Below, piece by piece: positions 26,001-39,800 of a DNA stretch of 64,000 nt. The stretch's first letter is position 1. The number at the start of each line of letters is the position of its first letter. The notes under the pieces are model-generated. The model was given only the letters and a program-made list of their open reading frames with translations, was not told the origin of the DNA and ran no database searches. The DNA is taken from positions 245,030 through 309,029 of the forward strand of contig VWPU01009666.1 in the NCBI GenBank assembly GCA_013398955.1, read 5' to 3'. The stretch comes from Callaeas wilsoni. Its lineage: Eukaryota; Chordata; Aves; Passeriformes; Callaeidae. The translations under genes were made by a program, and so were the position numbers.

Positions 26001-29000
26001 AAATGAACATGTTCATGTCTGGGGATTCAGAAGATTATTTCCTTAAAATTTCACGACCAATTCAAAATGCTGCTATGAAACAAGCATAGATAACTGGCCA
26101 ACCTTCACTTACAATGGTGGACTCTTGCTGCCTGCTTGCCACTAACTGCTTAAAAGAGTATTCTGGCAGATAACATGCAATCAAACGAACTTCCAGTGTC
26201 TCTGACGTGTCTGTCTCAGGTGACATCCTTCCTCTTGTGTGCCTCAGCTCTATGCACAAGAGCTGTGTAGGCCATGGTACTATGCACTAACAAGCTCTTG
26301 AGAGCTGTTTTATGATTCACTCCAAAGCCTGCTCTGGAGCACAGCTTATTACCACAACAAAACTGTATTTGGACTTGACTGATTACACAGTGTCTTCTGA
26401 ACCCCTTTAGTGCCCAGGAATGATGATCATCCCTGCTATTAAAAGTTGTACGACTAATATGTCAGGGGAAGTTAAGGACCCTTCAATTCATGCTGTGATA
26501 GTCTCGTTCATCCCTAAGGTCTCAGGGGCCATTTATCTTTTGCATAGAAGCTCATGTTACATCTCCATGACACCTTGACCATGTCCCTTGCTTTTTTGGC
26601 AAAGGATTTGTAAACTTAGGACATGAGTCATGTAAAATGTGTCTATCTATAACTAAAGGAATGGTCCACATTGCCCAGTCTGGAAACTCCTAAATCTAGA
26701 AATGTCTAAAGTACTTCTGGTGCCCTTCTGGATATCCTGAATGTCCTGTGAGCAGTTGAAGCACATACTCGAGAAAAGCTGGATTTGGCAGCAGCTCTTC
26801 TGGAAGGAGTCAGGAGTTTGGGTGGTTCCTAAACTGAAAGGATCATCTATGCTCTGTTGTCGAAGAAAATAGAAAAATCTCATTCTGATGGAAAAACGGG
26901 GATCTGCAAAGTAAATGAAGAAAAAAAATCATTTTCATATGGTTCAGATGACAGGAATTTAGCTGAAGTATTTTGTCCAGTTAAAGGTGCTACAGCTTGA
27001 TAAAAGTGTGGGTCAATTAGGGAGAGTCCAAATGAGAACAAAGAGAAAGTCTAGAAAAGGATACCTTGGGGGAAAAAAAATGAAAGATACTGGAAAAACT
27101 ATTAAAATGTATAACAGAAATAAGGCCCTTTCTTTGGGATGATTTCTGTTCATCTACTCTGTCTTACCAATAAAATCTTAAGGTCACCCAGTGCAGACTG
27201 GATATTTTAAAGTGTTTCTACAATTGACTGAGCTTCTAAATACCTTAGAACAAATGTTAGAATGTAGGAATTTAGCTTCCTTCTTTACTTTATACTGTCC
27301 TTAGTTATAGCTAGTAATCCCACTAACAGCTGACTTCAAAAAGGACACTACTCTTCAGATTCTGCTCTGGATTCAAGAAGGATGACCTCAATAATTAATC
27401 TTCCACTCCTGTTCTTTTCTTTGTAAATAAAATTCCGCCAGCTGCTACATTTACACTCCTTGAAAAGTGAAGATGTCACTCTCCAAATATTTTGGTGGTT
27501 ATTGCTTGGGTTTTTTATGGCTTTGTCACTAGCCTGTTATTATGTGAGGTTTTTTCCAGATATGGTGTTTGTATCAAACCAGTAAGAAATAGTTGTGGTG
27601 CCAGAATGCTCAGCTTAAGTAAACAGAAATAATGTAATTTTAACCCATGGAATCTTATTTATGGAGGGTTCTGGACACTTCTCCAAGGTCAGTAGATCTG
27701 GGTCAATGAACATCACTGATATCCAGAGGGTAGAAAGACTCGTTTTTAAACATACTGTTTTCCAAAAATGCTTTTGAGCTAGTAGGTCATCCAAGATTTC
27801 CAGACTCTTACAAACAGGGAAGATTTTAGTTTAGGCTTTAAATACATTCTATCACCTTGACCACACACAACATATGGGCAATAAATAGGAAGATTTCGAA
27901 TCAGGGGAACTAATGAAGTACGTTAATCACCTCTGGTAGGTTCTGATCTAACACCATGTCCATGTTAACCCATCACATGTTTTTCTCCCATTCCCCAAGT
28001 TTCAATGCTACCTGTGTAAGAGCATGAGCTATAGATATGATCTGTATAAAGGGTTTCTGTTAGGGCCTGAGTAATTGTGAAGAAAAATCCTTCCTCAAGA
28101 TCAGTGACTGAGAATATATAGCAAATTGGAATTTAAGCCTAAAAAATCTGTTAAGGTCAATTATTCAACTGAAATGTCAATGACATTTTAGGAGCCTCTG
28201 AAAAGAAGAGGAAGTTCAATGCTACAAAATATCACAAGCTGACCACAATTAAAAAGAAAAAACCCACAACATATCTTCCTTCTAGGATATTTACCTCTAA
28301 TCTAAGCCAAAGTGTCTGAGGACAATGTCTTTGAACTTAATTCTTAGAAAAAGTATGGTATCTTAGATGTCCCTAAGTCAAAAAATTCAGAGTAGGGTTT
28401 ACCCGAACCAACGTTAATGTAGCTCTGCCTTTGTGGAATTTTTGTTTATCTGTAGGAAGTAATACTGTAGTGGATAGTAGTAAAGTTGGCAGTGTAAACT
28501 GCCATTAGGGAAATGATAAGAATTATTCCAAAAGCTAAACATTTTTAGAAATGCTTCTGTTGCCCTGCCGTTTTCATTACTTCTTTTTCCCTCTGAAATT
28601 TTTATTCAGCTTTTCCAGTCTTTGCCAATCACCCAACAGTCTTTCTTATTCTACACTCAGACAAGGATATCCCAAAAGATGTCATGCTAAGACCATGAAA
28701 AACATTTTTTTTAAAAAAGGCATGTCCTCTGCCCTTGTGTTTAGGCACAGATGTACATGTAATGAGACTGTGTCAAGAAAAAACAGATGTATATTATTAC
28801 CTTGATTAACACTGAGCAGGCTGCTAGTGTCAGGAGCTTGATTCAGCTTTCCACACGTAAGCATCTGATGGCATTTCAGGAGTACTCTACACATCCTCCA
28901 GCTGCAGGTCTCAAAGGTCATGGCTCATACTAGTATCATATCTCCTGGCCCAGTGACAATGTCTCAGATTCATAAACATAAATATCTAGGATAATTTCAG

Positions 29001-29544
29001 ACAGCCAGAAGTAACTGAAACACTGCCAACAGAATGTTTACATTAAGGTGAAGTTGTTCTCTGGCCTCAGAGCAATGACAAGAGGCTCAGTTAGTTTGGC
29101 ACATCTGAGACATCCAAAAAAGTCAAGAGAAAAATAAATAGCATAAGCAATAAAGAAAAGAGCTAGGCTGTCATATTGAGCAACAGGCCAAAACCAAGGC
29201 CTGAAAGTATTTCTACTCCAGTGATGGATATCCAGAAATTAGGAAAGAAGAAGCACTGGGCAGACAATGAGTAGTCACCCTGATAGAGCAGCACGGCAGA
29301 GGCCTCCTGAAAGGACAACCAGAGCAATGCACTCTTTGTAGGTTACCAGCTTTGGCAGGGCAGGATGAACAGGTGAGGGAGTAGCACTGCACCTGAAATG
29401 CTACAGTTTCAGCCTCACAAGAGAAAATAAACAGCCTGAAGTCTCTAAGGGGAGAAATCTCACATTTTAAAAATAAAAGCATAATACTAGAGCTGTACTG
29501 AGCCCATTTCAGAATGAAAATAACGATCAGGAAAAGTTGAACAG
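23061..29544. other. Intergenic DNA, no gene recognised
   Basis: Unique sequence without a recognisable gene. Open frames reach only about 117 codons. An A/C-rich low-complexity tract runs at about 25575-25665. No RNA gene or known repeat family was supported. Confidence 0.55.
25575..25665. repeat. A-rich low-complexity tract
   Basis: About 90 bp of irregular AAAC/AAAG-type units on the plus strand. It may be a degraded poly-A tail or a simple repeat. No adjoining retroelement body was recognised. Confidence 0.75.
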
Positions 29545-31418
29545 GAATAGAAAAGCTGCAAATGTTGAAGGTTTAATTATAATGAGAGACTTCAGCTTTG
29601 CAGTGAAAAACTGCTTCCTCAACTATCCAGTTGAGGGACCTATAAGATGTGACACTATTCCTGATTTGTTCTTGAGTGTTGCCAGGGCTTAGTTCAAAAC
29701 ATATTAACAGGAAGGCTCTTCTGCAGTAATATTCACAATACAATTGGTTACAAAGCTGTAATAACAGCCAGTAAAGTAAATCAGTGCATCACAAGGAATT
29801 TCATGAGAGAGGACTCTCTAAAGTCAGAAAATTAGGGGAGAGGGGGAAAAACCCAACAACAAAACAAACAAACCACAAAACACTAACATAAAGAAATCAC
29901 ACACCAAATTCACAAAAAATGCAATCACAAAAGCAAATCCCTACAAGCAGACTGAAGACCATTCAAAAAAACCCAGCATACTCATATAGCCTCAATGCTA
30001 AATTCTGCAACTCAAAAAGTATTAAAAAATAGACAGGGCTAGCTGGGACTTACTCAAGAGCGCTGAAGTAACTCTAACATAAAATTGCAGAACTGCTATC
30101 TAAGGTATGCAACCTGTCATGCAAATAGCCATGACGCCAGAGCATAATGATACATCTCCTGTCCATAGAAAGGACTCTGCAGGAAAACCTGGACACCAGA
30201 GCCTAAAGAGACAGACTTTCAGCCCTGGTGAGATGATAGCATCTATAATTATGATCTAGACCACAGAACACCTAGATAAATCAAGTCTATCACAAAGGAA
30301 TCTGTGTGACTCCTGCAAAGGGAAAATCCTGCCTCGCTAACCTGGTGCCCACAGATGCAATATATCCAGATTTTTTAAAAGCCTTTATAAAGCTCCAAAC
30401 TAAATTTATTATTGTCAGAAAGCAGCAGGAGAAGGGCAGTTCCATGGGGAGGGTGAGCCCAGAGCCAAGCGTAAGTACAGCACAAGCAGGGCCCTCACCC
30501 TTGGGCTCTGAACCACAGCACTGTAAGACCAGGTGGATGAACATAAGGGGTGACATCCATTACTCAGTGATGACCTGGTAGGGTGAAGTCAGGTGTTGAA
30601 TGAGACCCAGGGTTGGTGGAAGATGTCCTGCCAGGGGGAACAGGAGAGAAAGCAGTAGATTACAGCATAGGCCCAACCATGAGACAGGTCTAGAGACAAG
30701 GTTAAGCCAGCAAGTAAAAAAAAAAATCTCACCCAAGAAGCCAGGGCAGGAGGACAAAAAGGCCAAGAAAAAGATTTACCTGCAGCATGACTCAGCCTCA
30801 GGGCTAGAGCTGAACTGCATCCCCTGTGCTATCAGTTATAGGTGTGGATGAGGCCCCAGGTGAAGATGGTCAGGGCAATTAGGCTTATTGCTGCCCTCCG
30901 ACCCTGACAATAACAGAAATTAAGTCACCACAGAACTGTAGTAAAGGTCCTATTGTGAAAGTAAAATTGGTTAGATAAGAGGAAGCAGTGTTTCAGTAGC
31001 AGTGTTCCTTGGGATGTGCTCTTTGGACTGGTTTAATTCACATCTTTATCAGTGATCTGATGAGAGGAACATGGTTATACAACAACATAATGAAATCTCC
31101 AAGTCTGGCAATGATACTAAAACCTTTCACTTACTTAAATGCTCAGTGGGTGGGCAAAATGTGGTGAGTGATTTTCAGTATAGAAAAACAAGTTCCACCT
31201 GAATATGAGGAAGATCTTCTTTACTATGCAGGTGACTGAGCACTGGAACAGGTTGCCTGGAGACGCAGTGGAGTCTCCTTCTCTGGAGACATTCAAAACT
31301 ATCTGGACACAATTCTGTGCAAAGTGCTCTGGGGAACCCTGTTTCATCAGGAATGTTGGACTAGGTGGCCTCCAGTAGTCTTTCCAACCTCAACTATTCT
31401 GCAACTCTGTAATTCTTT
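29545..31418 (+). mobile_element. CR1 LINE, long degraded copy with ORF2 traces
   Basis: Sense-strand CR1 landmarks occur in order. An endonuclease-region remnant (GAGAGACTTCAGCTTTGC) lies near 29585. A reverse transcriptase-region remnant (AAATCCTGCCTCGCTAACCT) lies near 30325, followed by a further block with CATCTTTATCAGTGATCTGA near 31040. The 3' region with GAGCACTGGAACAGGTTGCC lies near 31230. It ends in a decayed tail (TCTGCAACTCTGTAATTC). All frames carry stops and indels. The part at about 30410-30950 fits CR1 poorly and may be an insertion. CR1 reverse transcription would once have run from this ORF2; none is intact now. Confidence 0.8.
29840..29900. repeat. A/C-rich low-complexity tract
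   Basis: AACAAACAAACC-like irregular units inside the degraded CR1, with no internal periodicity strong enough to call a microsatellite. Confidence 0.6.
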
Positions 31419-31679
31419 GAAGTAGAAATTATGTATATCATGTGTACAGATGCAGTTCTCAGCTCTAAATTCAGCACCTCCATGTGCAACCTAAACATTT
31501 GGAGTCAGGTCTCTGAAATTGGCTTAGTGTGCAGAAGCAGCCTAAAGAGAAGCACTGCAGTGCACTGTGTCACCAGAAAGGGCATGGAGAACAACTTCAT
31601 CGGCATAATTTTGCCAGTGCTGAAAACTTTGTTGTACCTGCGTTTGGTATAAGGTGTGTAGTCCTGGTCTTCACCTCTA

Positions 31680-32620
31680 AGGGGAGCAGGAGATAAATAA
31701 AGTGCAGCAGAAGGCTCTTAAAATGATCGAGAGGATGAAGCAGCTGCCATACAGTAAGAAACTAAAAACCCTGGGACATTTAAATTTGGGAAGTAGGAGG
31801 TTGAATGATGTATTCATGAGGTTTACAAAGTGGTTAAAAAGAACACAAAGCTATTTTTCAACATAATCCACAAGACTTTAACAGCACGCGGTGCCTGAAT
31901 TAGCAGGAGGCTAGTATGAAACAGCTCTAAAATGAAGTACGTTTTTTATACAAAGGGTAGTGAACTTCTGGAACTTTTTGTCACAGGAGTTTGTGGAGGC
32001 AGGAAATATCAGCAGGCTTAAAAGGGTATTAAACAAATTCAAGGGCAGCAGATCTACAGATATTTTGAGACTACAAATTGTTCTGAGTAGGAAGTGGTTC
32101 ATTCTTTGCTGTTCAGTATGGTATTCTGATTGTTTATCCTCGAGGCGTTGTTGTTGGACAGGCTTTTATAACTGGCAGTCTAACAGTTATCTGCAGTTCA
32201 TGTACATTTACTCAAACTATTCTCTTTGTTAATGCCAGCATGAGCAGGGAGAAGAAATCACAACCAGCTTTACAAAGCAATGGAGGGTGGAGAGTTTGGA
32301 AGCCAAGCAGGCAATCTAGAACAGCATAGAGAAGATCACCAAGCAGATCATTTGGGTTCCCACCTCCAACAATCTCTGAACTGCTGCATATACATTGTAG
32401 GTATCTGGCTCTGTTGCCCATCTTATTTCATAACAGACTCTTCAAATTAGTAGGGTTCAGTATGATATTTTTCTCAGGAAATTCCCTGAACTGAAATAGT
32501 TTGAGGTCAGAAGAGTATTTGGGAGAAATACCACCCATGGTTGCCCTCTAGGATTTCCCTTGCTCTTTTAAAAGGATATTGGTCTGAGCCAGCATGGCTC
32601 TTCCTGCTCTGACCAGTGCT
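31680..32620 (+). mobile_element. Old CR1-like LINE remnant, second subfamily
   Basis: This has a different 3' end from the copy just upstream. Blocks include AAATAAAGTGCAGCAGAAGG, GGAACTTTTTGTCACAGGAG and GCAGGCTTAAAAGGG. It closes with a TGAGCCAGCATGGCTCTTCC-type block near 32590. That closing block and the TGTGGAGGCAGGAAAT segment are like the ancient CR1-L3/Y-type elements shared by amniotes rather than the young avian CR1 with the ATTCTATG tail. It is heavily decayed with no coding capacity. Subfamily is an inference from memory. Confidence 0.62.
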
Positions 32621-33214
32621 CCTGCCGTACATTAACTACATGAACAGAACGTGCTAACATTAAATTTGAAATTAAATCTACTTATCCATTGAAGCCAGAC
32701 AATATCTGGTTGAATTCCTTTGCACCAGTCAGCTCAACCAGTCGGAGGCCTTAAGAATTTAACACTTGAAAACATCATGTTGAAGGCAATGTTCGTGTAC
32801 AAACCTCATTGACTGTCGCCAAATAAAATTTGGTCACTTTTTGGATGTGCTATGATATAGGTTAAAATTTCAATGGTTATTCTGTTCACTGCTATTTTGA
32901 TCCTCTAAAGGTCACATTCTATGACTTGCTTATGAGTTGTTAATTTTAGTGTATTTTAAATTGGTCCATTTGTCATCTGAATGTCATTGTGCTTAGATAG
33001 CATGCTGGATGTAAAATATTTTGTAGCTGATTAAAATACATTCAAAAATTTTCCTTTAAATCACACAGTTGTATAACAGGAAGACTATATAATTAATAAC
33101 ACTATAATTACATGAGTTCACTCTAGTCTTACATAAAGCCCCACTACTTCAGAAACCAGGTCTTGACAAAGCTTAAGAAAGGAGAAGTGCTAACTCAGCA
33201 TACTGATGGAGAGC

Positions 33215-33320
33215 CAAAGCCTGGAGATACTACGTGACTTCCTTGAAGTTACTCAGGGAGCAACAGAGGAGCTAAAGTTGTGCTAGATCTCTTGGGCTCT
33301 GAATCACAACCACAACATTG
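33215..33320 (+). repeat. Possible MIR-like tRNA-derived SINE fragment
   Basis: The order TACGTGACTTCCTTGAAGTT, ACTCAGGGAGCAACAGAGGA, then CTAGATCTCTTGGGCTCTG resembles the MIR core (gtgacttgcccaaggtcac, then a cagagctgg-type block). The match is gapped and by eye only. Confidence 0.33.
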
Positions 33321-36300
33321 CCCTCCCTCTTCTCACTACTTCTACTGAAGCCACAGCTTCCTATACTGGTCTTCTGCAACTACGTTCCTAGGGAAACCCA
33401 AGGGAATCTTTTTGGACCTTCCTTCTGTGCTTAAGTGTGCTGGCAGAAGGGTCGCTGAGTCTCAGATGCCAAACATCTGACTGGATGAGGCTAAGCAGTA
33501 GCCAGAGAGCAAGACTGCCAAGCTGCTCCCTGCAGACAAGGATCAGAGCCCACACATAGCCTGCAAATGCCCAAATGAGGATGTTAACAGAGAAACATCT
33601 CTAGCAAGAGTCATGTGTTTTGGCTCCTCCTCTGCCTTACGCCACCACAATGACCCATCATGGTAAACCAAACTTGGAATAGGACAAAAACTCTGGACAC
33701 ATACAAAAATGCAGTCTATCCAAAAGAGTATTTTCCAGACTTCCTCTGGGGTCGATGCAATGTTTGCTTACTCTGAGCAATATTGCTCCCAACAATACAG
33801 ACATTGTTTGAATACAGACCCAGACTGAGCAATTGCTCTTAACAATGCAAGCCCTTAAACTCATCAGCCAGAGAGGCTAGCACAGTTAATGAAACTGAAA
33901 ACTCTACCATCTTGGACTATTTGCTTAGAAGTGAAATGAAGTGCCAAAAGAAGCATTCCCAAGAGCTAAATTTCATCCAGTACCCCAGAACTCTTCTGTT
34001 CAGGAGAGAAGGGCCTGAAAGCAGTAACCTGAAATACAACTTATAGGTTGCTGGAGAAGAACATTTACCTTCCTTGCTTGTAAAGATGGCCATTTGGGGA
34101 AAGCAGCTTCCCATATGTATCTCAGACCTTTGGACATAATTCTAGGGCTTCTGGCCTTCATGAAGGAATTACACAAACTTCAGAGGGACTTCTGAGACCT
34201 TGTGAGCCATGTCTCTCTGACACAGGGACTTGAACTTTTTTCCCACTCACTTGGTTTTCTCAAGTCCATTATCCTTCCACATCAGGGTGCATCCTGTGGG
34301 ATATATTAGATATTAACTAACTAATATTAACATATTTTTCTTTGTGTCCAGTCTCCATATCACAGGTGATTTCAAGTCCAGATAATGTGTCATTAGGAAC
34401 AAAACCAATACTCATAGCAAATGTTTTGCCAAGAAGCCTGGAAAATCTGAGCCACAACAGAGAAAACCATTCTTCTCTCATGACTGTCTCTCTATTCTGC
34501 TTATGGATCTTCATTGGGTTATTTCCATAAGCAGATCATATGTTTCCAAAGTGTGCACAGCTTTTACTTAAAGATTTAAATTGCAAGAAATTACATTTCC
34601 TTACTTACAACATTTTAATAATTACCTTCATAGTCAATAGTCTTGCCTGGTTTACTTGGGTTTGATTTCCAGCTGCTGGACCTTTTGTTTTCTATTTTAA
34701 GCTGCTTTATTTTTTAAGCAAATTAAACTTATATCCCCATGGAGTAGTGTGGGAAACTATTCTAATAAATGATTGAACATGAAAATAATGTTAGTTACTG
34801 GATAATGTGTTTTAGCTTGTAGTAAGTGACCTGAACAATAATACTGTGAGCTGCCTCTAGGTTTTGATATACATAATTATTCGAAACAGTAGTGCTACAT
34901 AGTGATGACATGGCAGTTTTTGCAGTTTTGTCTTGCTTTTGAGGTGAACTTTAGATCAGAAAATCAGGGAGACAGGATTTGTTTTTAAAAGTAGAATGTA
35001 AAGTACCATGAAAATGGTGAACTATAATTCAGAATAGTCAAATCTTATCCCTGACTGCTTTTTGAAAACTGCATCCTGTGATAATTTTGTGTTTGAACAA
35101 TAACAGTGTTTTTACAAACATTCCTTAGCTCAGCAAATCAATTTTTTTGTTGACTGTCTGTTGTCAGTCATAAAATAGAAGGACATTTTAGTGAGTGTGT
35201 GTATGCACATATAGACTTGTATAAAAAATACAGTATGTCTGTGTCACTTCTATCTCACCTTTTCCAAAGAACTTGTGCCCTATCTGACACAGCCTGATTA
35301 AATATATGTTAATAACAGATGTTAGATTCCTCTCCCTTTCCTGCACACATGATAATTTTTCATTTCTCTCCTGAACGGAGCCCAGGATGGGACCTCACAC
35401 TCTGACACTTGGAGGAGTATCTTGTGACTATTATTACTGTTAATCTTTACTCATTTTTTGCTTCACAGTGATACCTCTGTGCGTCAGTCATGTTCAGAAC
35501 CCTTGTGCACTACACAGAGAATTTGTATAAAAGAAAAGACAATAGTTAGATCTACAGAGATGGATAGTACTTAGCCTGATAGGCAACTCTCTCAGCATAT
35601 CTCCAACTAGTTCTGAGCCTCTCAGGTACTGCATAAAAGGCAGATACTAAAACATCTCTGTGGTTATTGAATTTATTAATACGTATGAAGATGTTTCTCT
35701 CTCATCAGAAGAGCAACTTGGGAAAATGAATGAAGATGCTTCTCATAAATATTTGATAGGAGGATGGTACTGTATTGCTTAGAGCTGGCACTGGCAATAA
35801 ATAGATGATAAAACAGCTTCTCAGTGCAGTTGGAGAGGACAAGGAACATAACACTTGGAGAAGCATTCCTAACTAGGAGCCAAAATATTTGGCATGCCAT
35901 CTTTAGGTCAGGAGCTGCCAGACTCTTCTGGTGGGCAGACTAGAGACAAGGGGTAGCAAGAACTGAAAGGAGTTGTCTGCTGTGCCTTTATACTCCGAAG
36001 GACATCAGTGCATTACTTAGTTGCACGTGAGGCAGCAGTTCCTCAAATATGTCTACCCCGGCTAGAGAGCTGGAGGACTTCTGCAGCAGACTGGACTGCC
36101 AAAGAATGCAGTGGAGAAAACAGAGAAGTGAGTGGAGCTCAGGGTGAGGGCTGAGTCCTGCTCACCTCCCTACAGAGACACAGCCTTGTTGCAAGCTAAG
36201 GAAGAACATCTGATGGAGTTCTACAAACCAGTGCAAGAAGCTTCAAAGCAGCCTCACAGAAGCAATATCCTGCAGCTGTCAGCGGAGTTAACCCTTACTT

Positions 36301-36830
36301 GAAAAAAACAAATGTACTAAGCAGACCAGAATTTTGAATACAAAAAATTAAGACTCAGGGTGCTTGCCTATTTGTTGTGATTTATATCAAAAATGGGGAG
36401 TAAAAAACTCAGAACCCTTCACAATGCTTTGTCTTGAATCTTACAAGCTAAAAGTAGCCATAGGGTTGTGTTGGATATGACCCAGATTTGCCAAGAATAG
36501 AAAATCTATTTAATTCTTTGGCTTTAGGTAGCAAAAAAAGAAGGTGCAAGGAGCTATCAAATAGTAAGCACCTGCTTGCTCTGCATGCATTAGTGCTCAT
36601 ATGTACAAAAAATCCTAAAACCCTGATGCAAGAACAGAGACATCTTAACCTTAGACTAGCTGGGTTTGGTACACACAGCCCAAGGATCTTTATAACTGTG
36701 TGGTCCTGCTTATTCTTCTAGTTGCTGGCAGGAGAAAAGGGCAATGGAAATCCTTAAATTGCCTACATGACAGATTAAACAGTCTGATCTCACAGTAGCA
36801 CCAAGAAACTTGTTTGCAGAAAAGGCTGAG

Positions 36831-36874
36831 CAGGAAAGCAGGACTTTGCTTACAGGAAAGCAGGACTTTGCTTG
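36831..36874. repeat. Tandem duplication, 2 x 22 bp
   Basis: CAGGAAAGCAGGACTTTGCT occurs twice in direct succession (36831-36852 and 36853-36874). Only the last base of the two 22-bp units differs. Confidence 0.9.
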
Positions 36875-39800
36875 CATCATATTGTCAATAATATCTACAG
36901 TGGTATAGACAAAAGCCAGACATCCAAAGATTGCCTACATTTCCTTCAGGCAATCCACTCCAGATGCTGTCAAGTGACTTCTAGCAGTGCCCTGCTTGGA
37001 AAGAGGGATTAGCTGGATGATCCCTACGAGGGCACTAACTCATTCCAACATAAAAAATGTCAGAAGGACAATATATAATAATTATTTCTATTTCTGACAC
37101 ATCTTACACTACACAGTTTCAGAAATTGAAAAATATATTTGGGAAAACCCCAGCAGTGATGATGTGATTTGATCAGAACACTAATGTGCTATACATCAGG
37201 AAGGAATTACTGAAAACGCTACCATGCATACAAAGCTTTGTTCCTACTGACTAACAACCTCTTTCTTGTTGATATATCTCCAGAGAACTTCCAAAAATAA
37301 ATTCAACTGGTTTTTAAAAATACACATTTTGGATTATACTTCTGTAACTAATAGATTATGGAAGTGATATGTCTAGAACAGGAAATTCAAAATCTGACTA
37401 TTAAACAGGAGAGATTTTGCAAGGAATTTATAGACCGAACTGCCTTAGATGTAGATTTAGAAGACGAGTAACAAAACAAGTGTCATTGTGATTTTCGGCA
37501 ATTCCAGTTGCAAAAAGATGTAAAATTGCATGCCTGGTCACAGTAAGAGAAAAATCTTCCCAAGGTTAGGGAGTGGTCAAAGATAATGCTCCAGATCTCC
37601 TTGTCTTCCTTCTGTACTGATTTTCTACAATTAGTGCCTCAGGGTCATGAATGTGTCAAAGATAGGATAATGCTACATACAATAGGATTTTTTTTTTTTC
37701 CCTGAAATGGACATCTATTTTTCTGCTGCTGCTGTTCATGAAGAAGTGGAAGTGCAGGTTATATGGCAAGAGTAGGTGCTGGTACTCATAACGAATCCAA
37801 AGAGAAGGAGATAACTACTGGAAGAAATGAATCAGTATATATGTCCTTTCTCTGTCCCATAGCCAGTGTCTCATGCTTTAGCTGCACTGTTCTGTCCTAT
37901 TCTGTCACCATTTTCAACTCTGGCTACACCAAACTCTTCTTCCACAACAGCTGGACAACAGGAAGGATCAGATAAATTAGACCTTCCTCATGTCCCTAAA
38001 GCTGTGAAGAAATTCAGATTGGATCCACAGAAAAAAACCAGAAATTTGCAGGGGGCTGAGCAGGCAGAAGAGAGAAGAAATAGCCCCAAGGATATCTGTG
38101 ATGGGGAATAAAATCAAGTCTACGGGCATAATCTGATCATGTGTGACAGTCTTTCTGCTTAGGGGAAGACAGCAGTTCTGCTTCCATCCTCCCAGGACTT
38201 ACCTTATCCTAAACAGACTCTGAAAAGGGCACAAGCTCCTGTTTCCTGCTCTTTTGGCACACTAAGAAGAACTCTAGAGTGCAGTCCAGTGCAAGTGGGC
38301 TTGTTTTGAGCTATGGCTTTATGGCTCCTTTAAGATTAATGTGGTTAGGGTTTATATGTGGGAAAAGAGCTATTCCTCACCCCCACATGCATTCTATGCT
38401 CATATGTACTCCAAATCATCCATAAAAGGTCTACAACATAATCGTTACACTGGTCAAATATGAAAGGCAGTCTTTCAAAATTTTACTTACTCACACTGCC
38501 TGTGTGAGTCACCTTTCATTTTAAGCAGTAAGTAAAGCATTTTTTGGCTCTTGTTGTCACCACTGATGAAAATAGGGATGAATAGATGTTCTGTGACTGT
38601 AAGGCAAATTCTTCTTCTGTGCTACTTCTCATGGCATTTTTGCAAGTCTGAAGCCAAAGTGTTTCATTCTTACCCATTTTTATTGTGTTTTCTCAAAATC
38701 CGTGTGCTTCCTAGACATGAAGAGCGCCCAGTGCATATACAAAATCTCATATTTTAATTTATCTGCAATTTTACTTTTCAGGATTTAATCAAATGATAAC
38801 GATAGCCAGCTACACTTCTGGAGAATTTTCCACGACTTCCCAGAACAGTGAATAATTGTCTAACTAGACATTGCCCTCTGTTGTGTGTTCAGCTGTTGAT
38901 GTCTAGCACTCCTCTCAATGGACATACTGGTAATGACCCAGTCTTAAACATCCTCTGTCATATTTGGGAAGGTGCCAAGAGCTGAAGATTTTTTCTCTGT
39001 TCCCGAAACTGATTGATAAACCAGGCCAGATTATAGGACTCCTGAAGAAAGTAATGGTTAATTATTTTTGAAGCACTTGTAAGCAAGGAGCAACAGCTTT
39101 CCAATCTTCTCACTCCTGTTCTTTATACACACTAGACCTCTTGGGAATACCTGAAGCATTGCCAGAAGTAATTTTTATTTTCTTAGCTAACATGAGTAAA
39201 AGGTTACAGATGCTGAATGCAGTTTACGTTCTACTTTACTGTGCCATTGATTATGCTCACCTGGAGCTGCAAATGGGTTCTCCGCAGGAATACTTATGGG
39301 GAGCTAGCTGACAGTATAGCAAACAGCTGGCTTTTAGACCCTTATTTCTCAAGGAAAGATCAACAAATTCTTAATTCTTTTGGTTATTGTTTATGCAATT
39401 ATTCTTGCAGTCTTTTCCATCTGTGCACGTAAGTTCCCTGAAAATAACGTACCAATAGTCTAATTTGTTCCAGTGAACAGAATTCTTCAGGTCGTTGGTT
39501 TCTGGTATTTTTTAATGTGATGATGGGAAATTCAAGTTCAAAGCACTCAAAATCTCCTAAATGTTGTACTTAAATCAACGTGAGACATAACTTTTAAACT
39601 GAGACCCATGACAGTCCTCCAGTAAAGTATGATGTTATGTTACACTTGAAGAAATTATTTGAGTAGCTGATACAGTGTACACAGAAATTTCCCCTGTGTG
39701 TTTTTGCAGCTCCCTTGGTATCTGCTTGTCTTGCAGTCTTCAGTGTATTTATCATTGTACATGATTCATTGGGCCTAGTCCCCGCAATGGCAGACACTGT

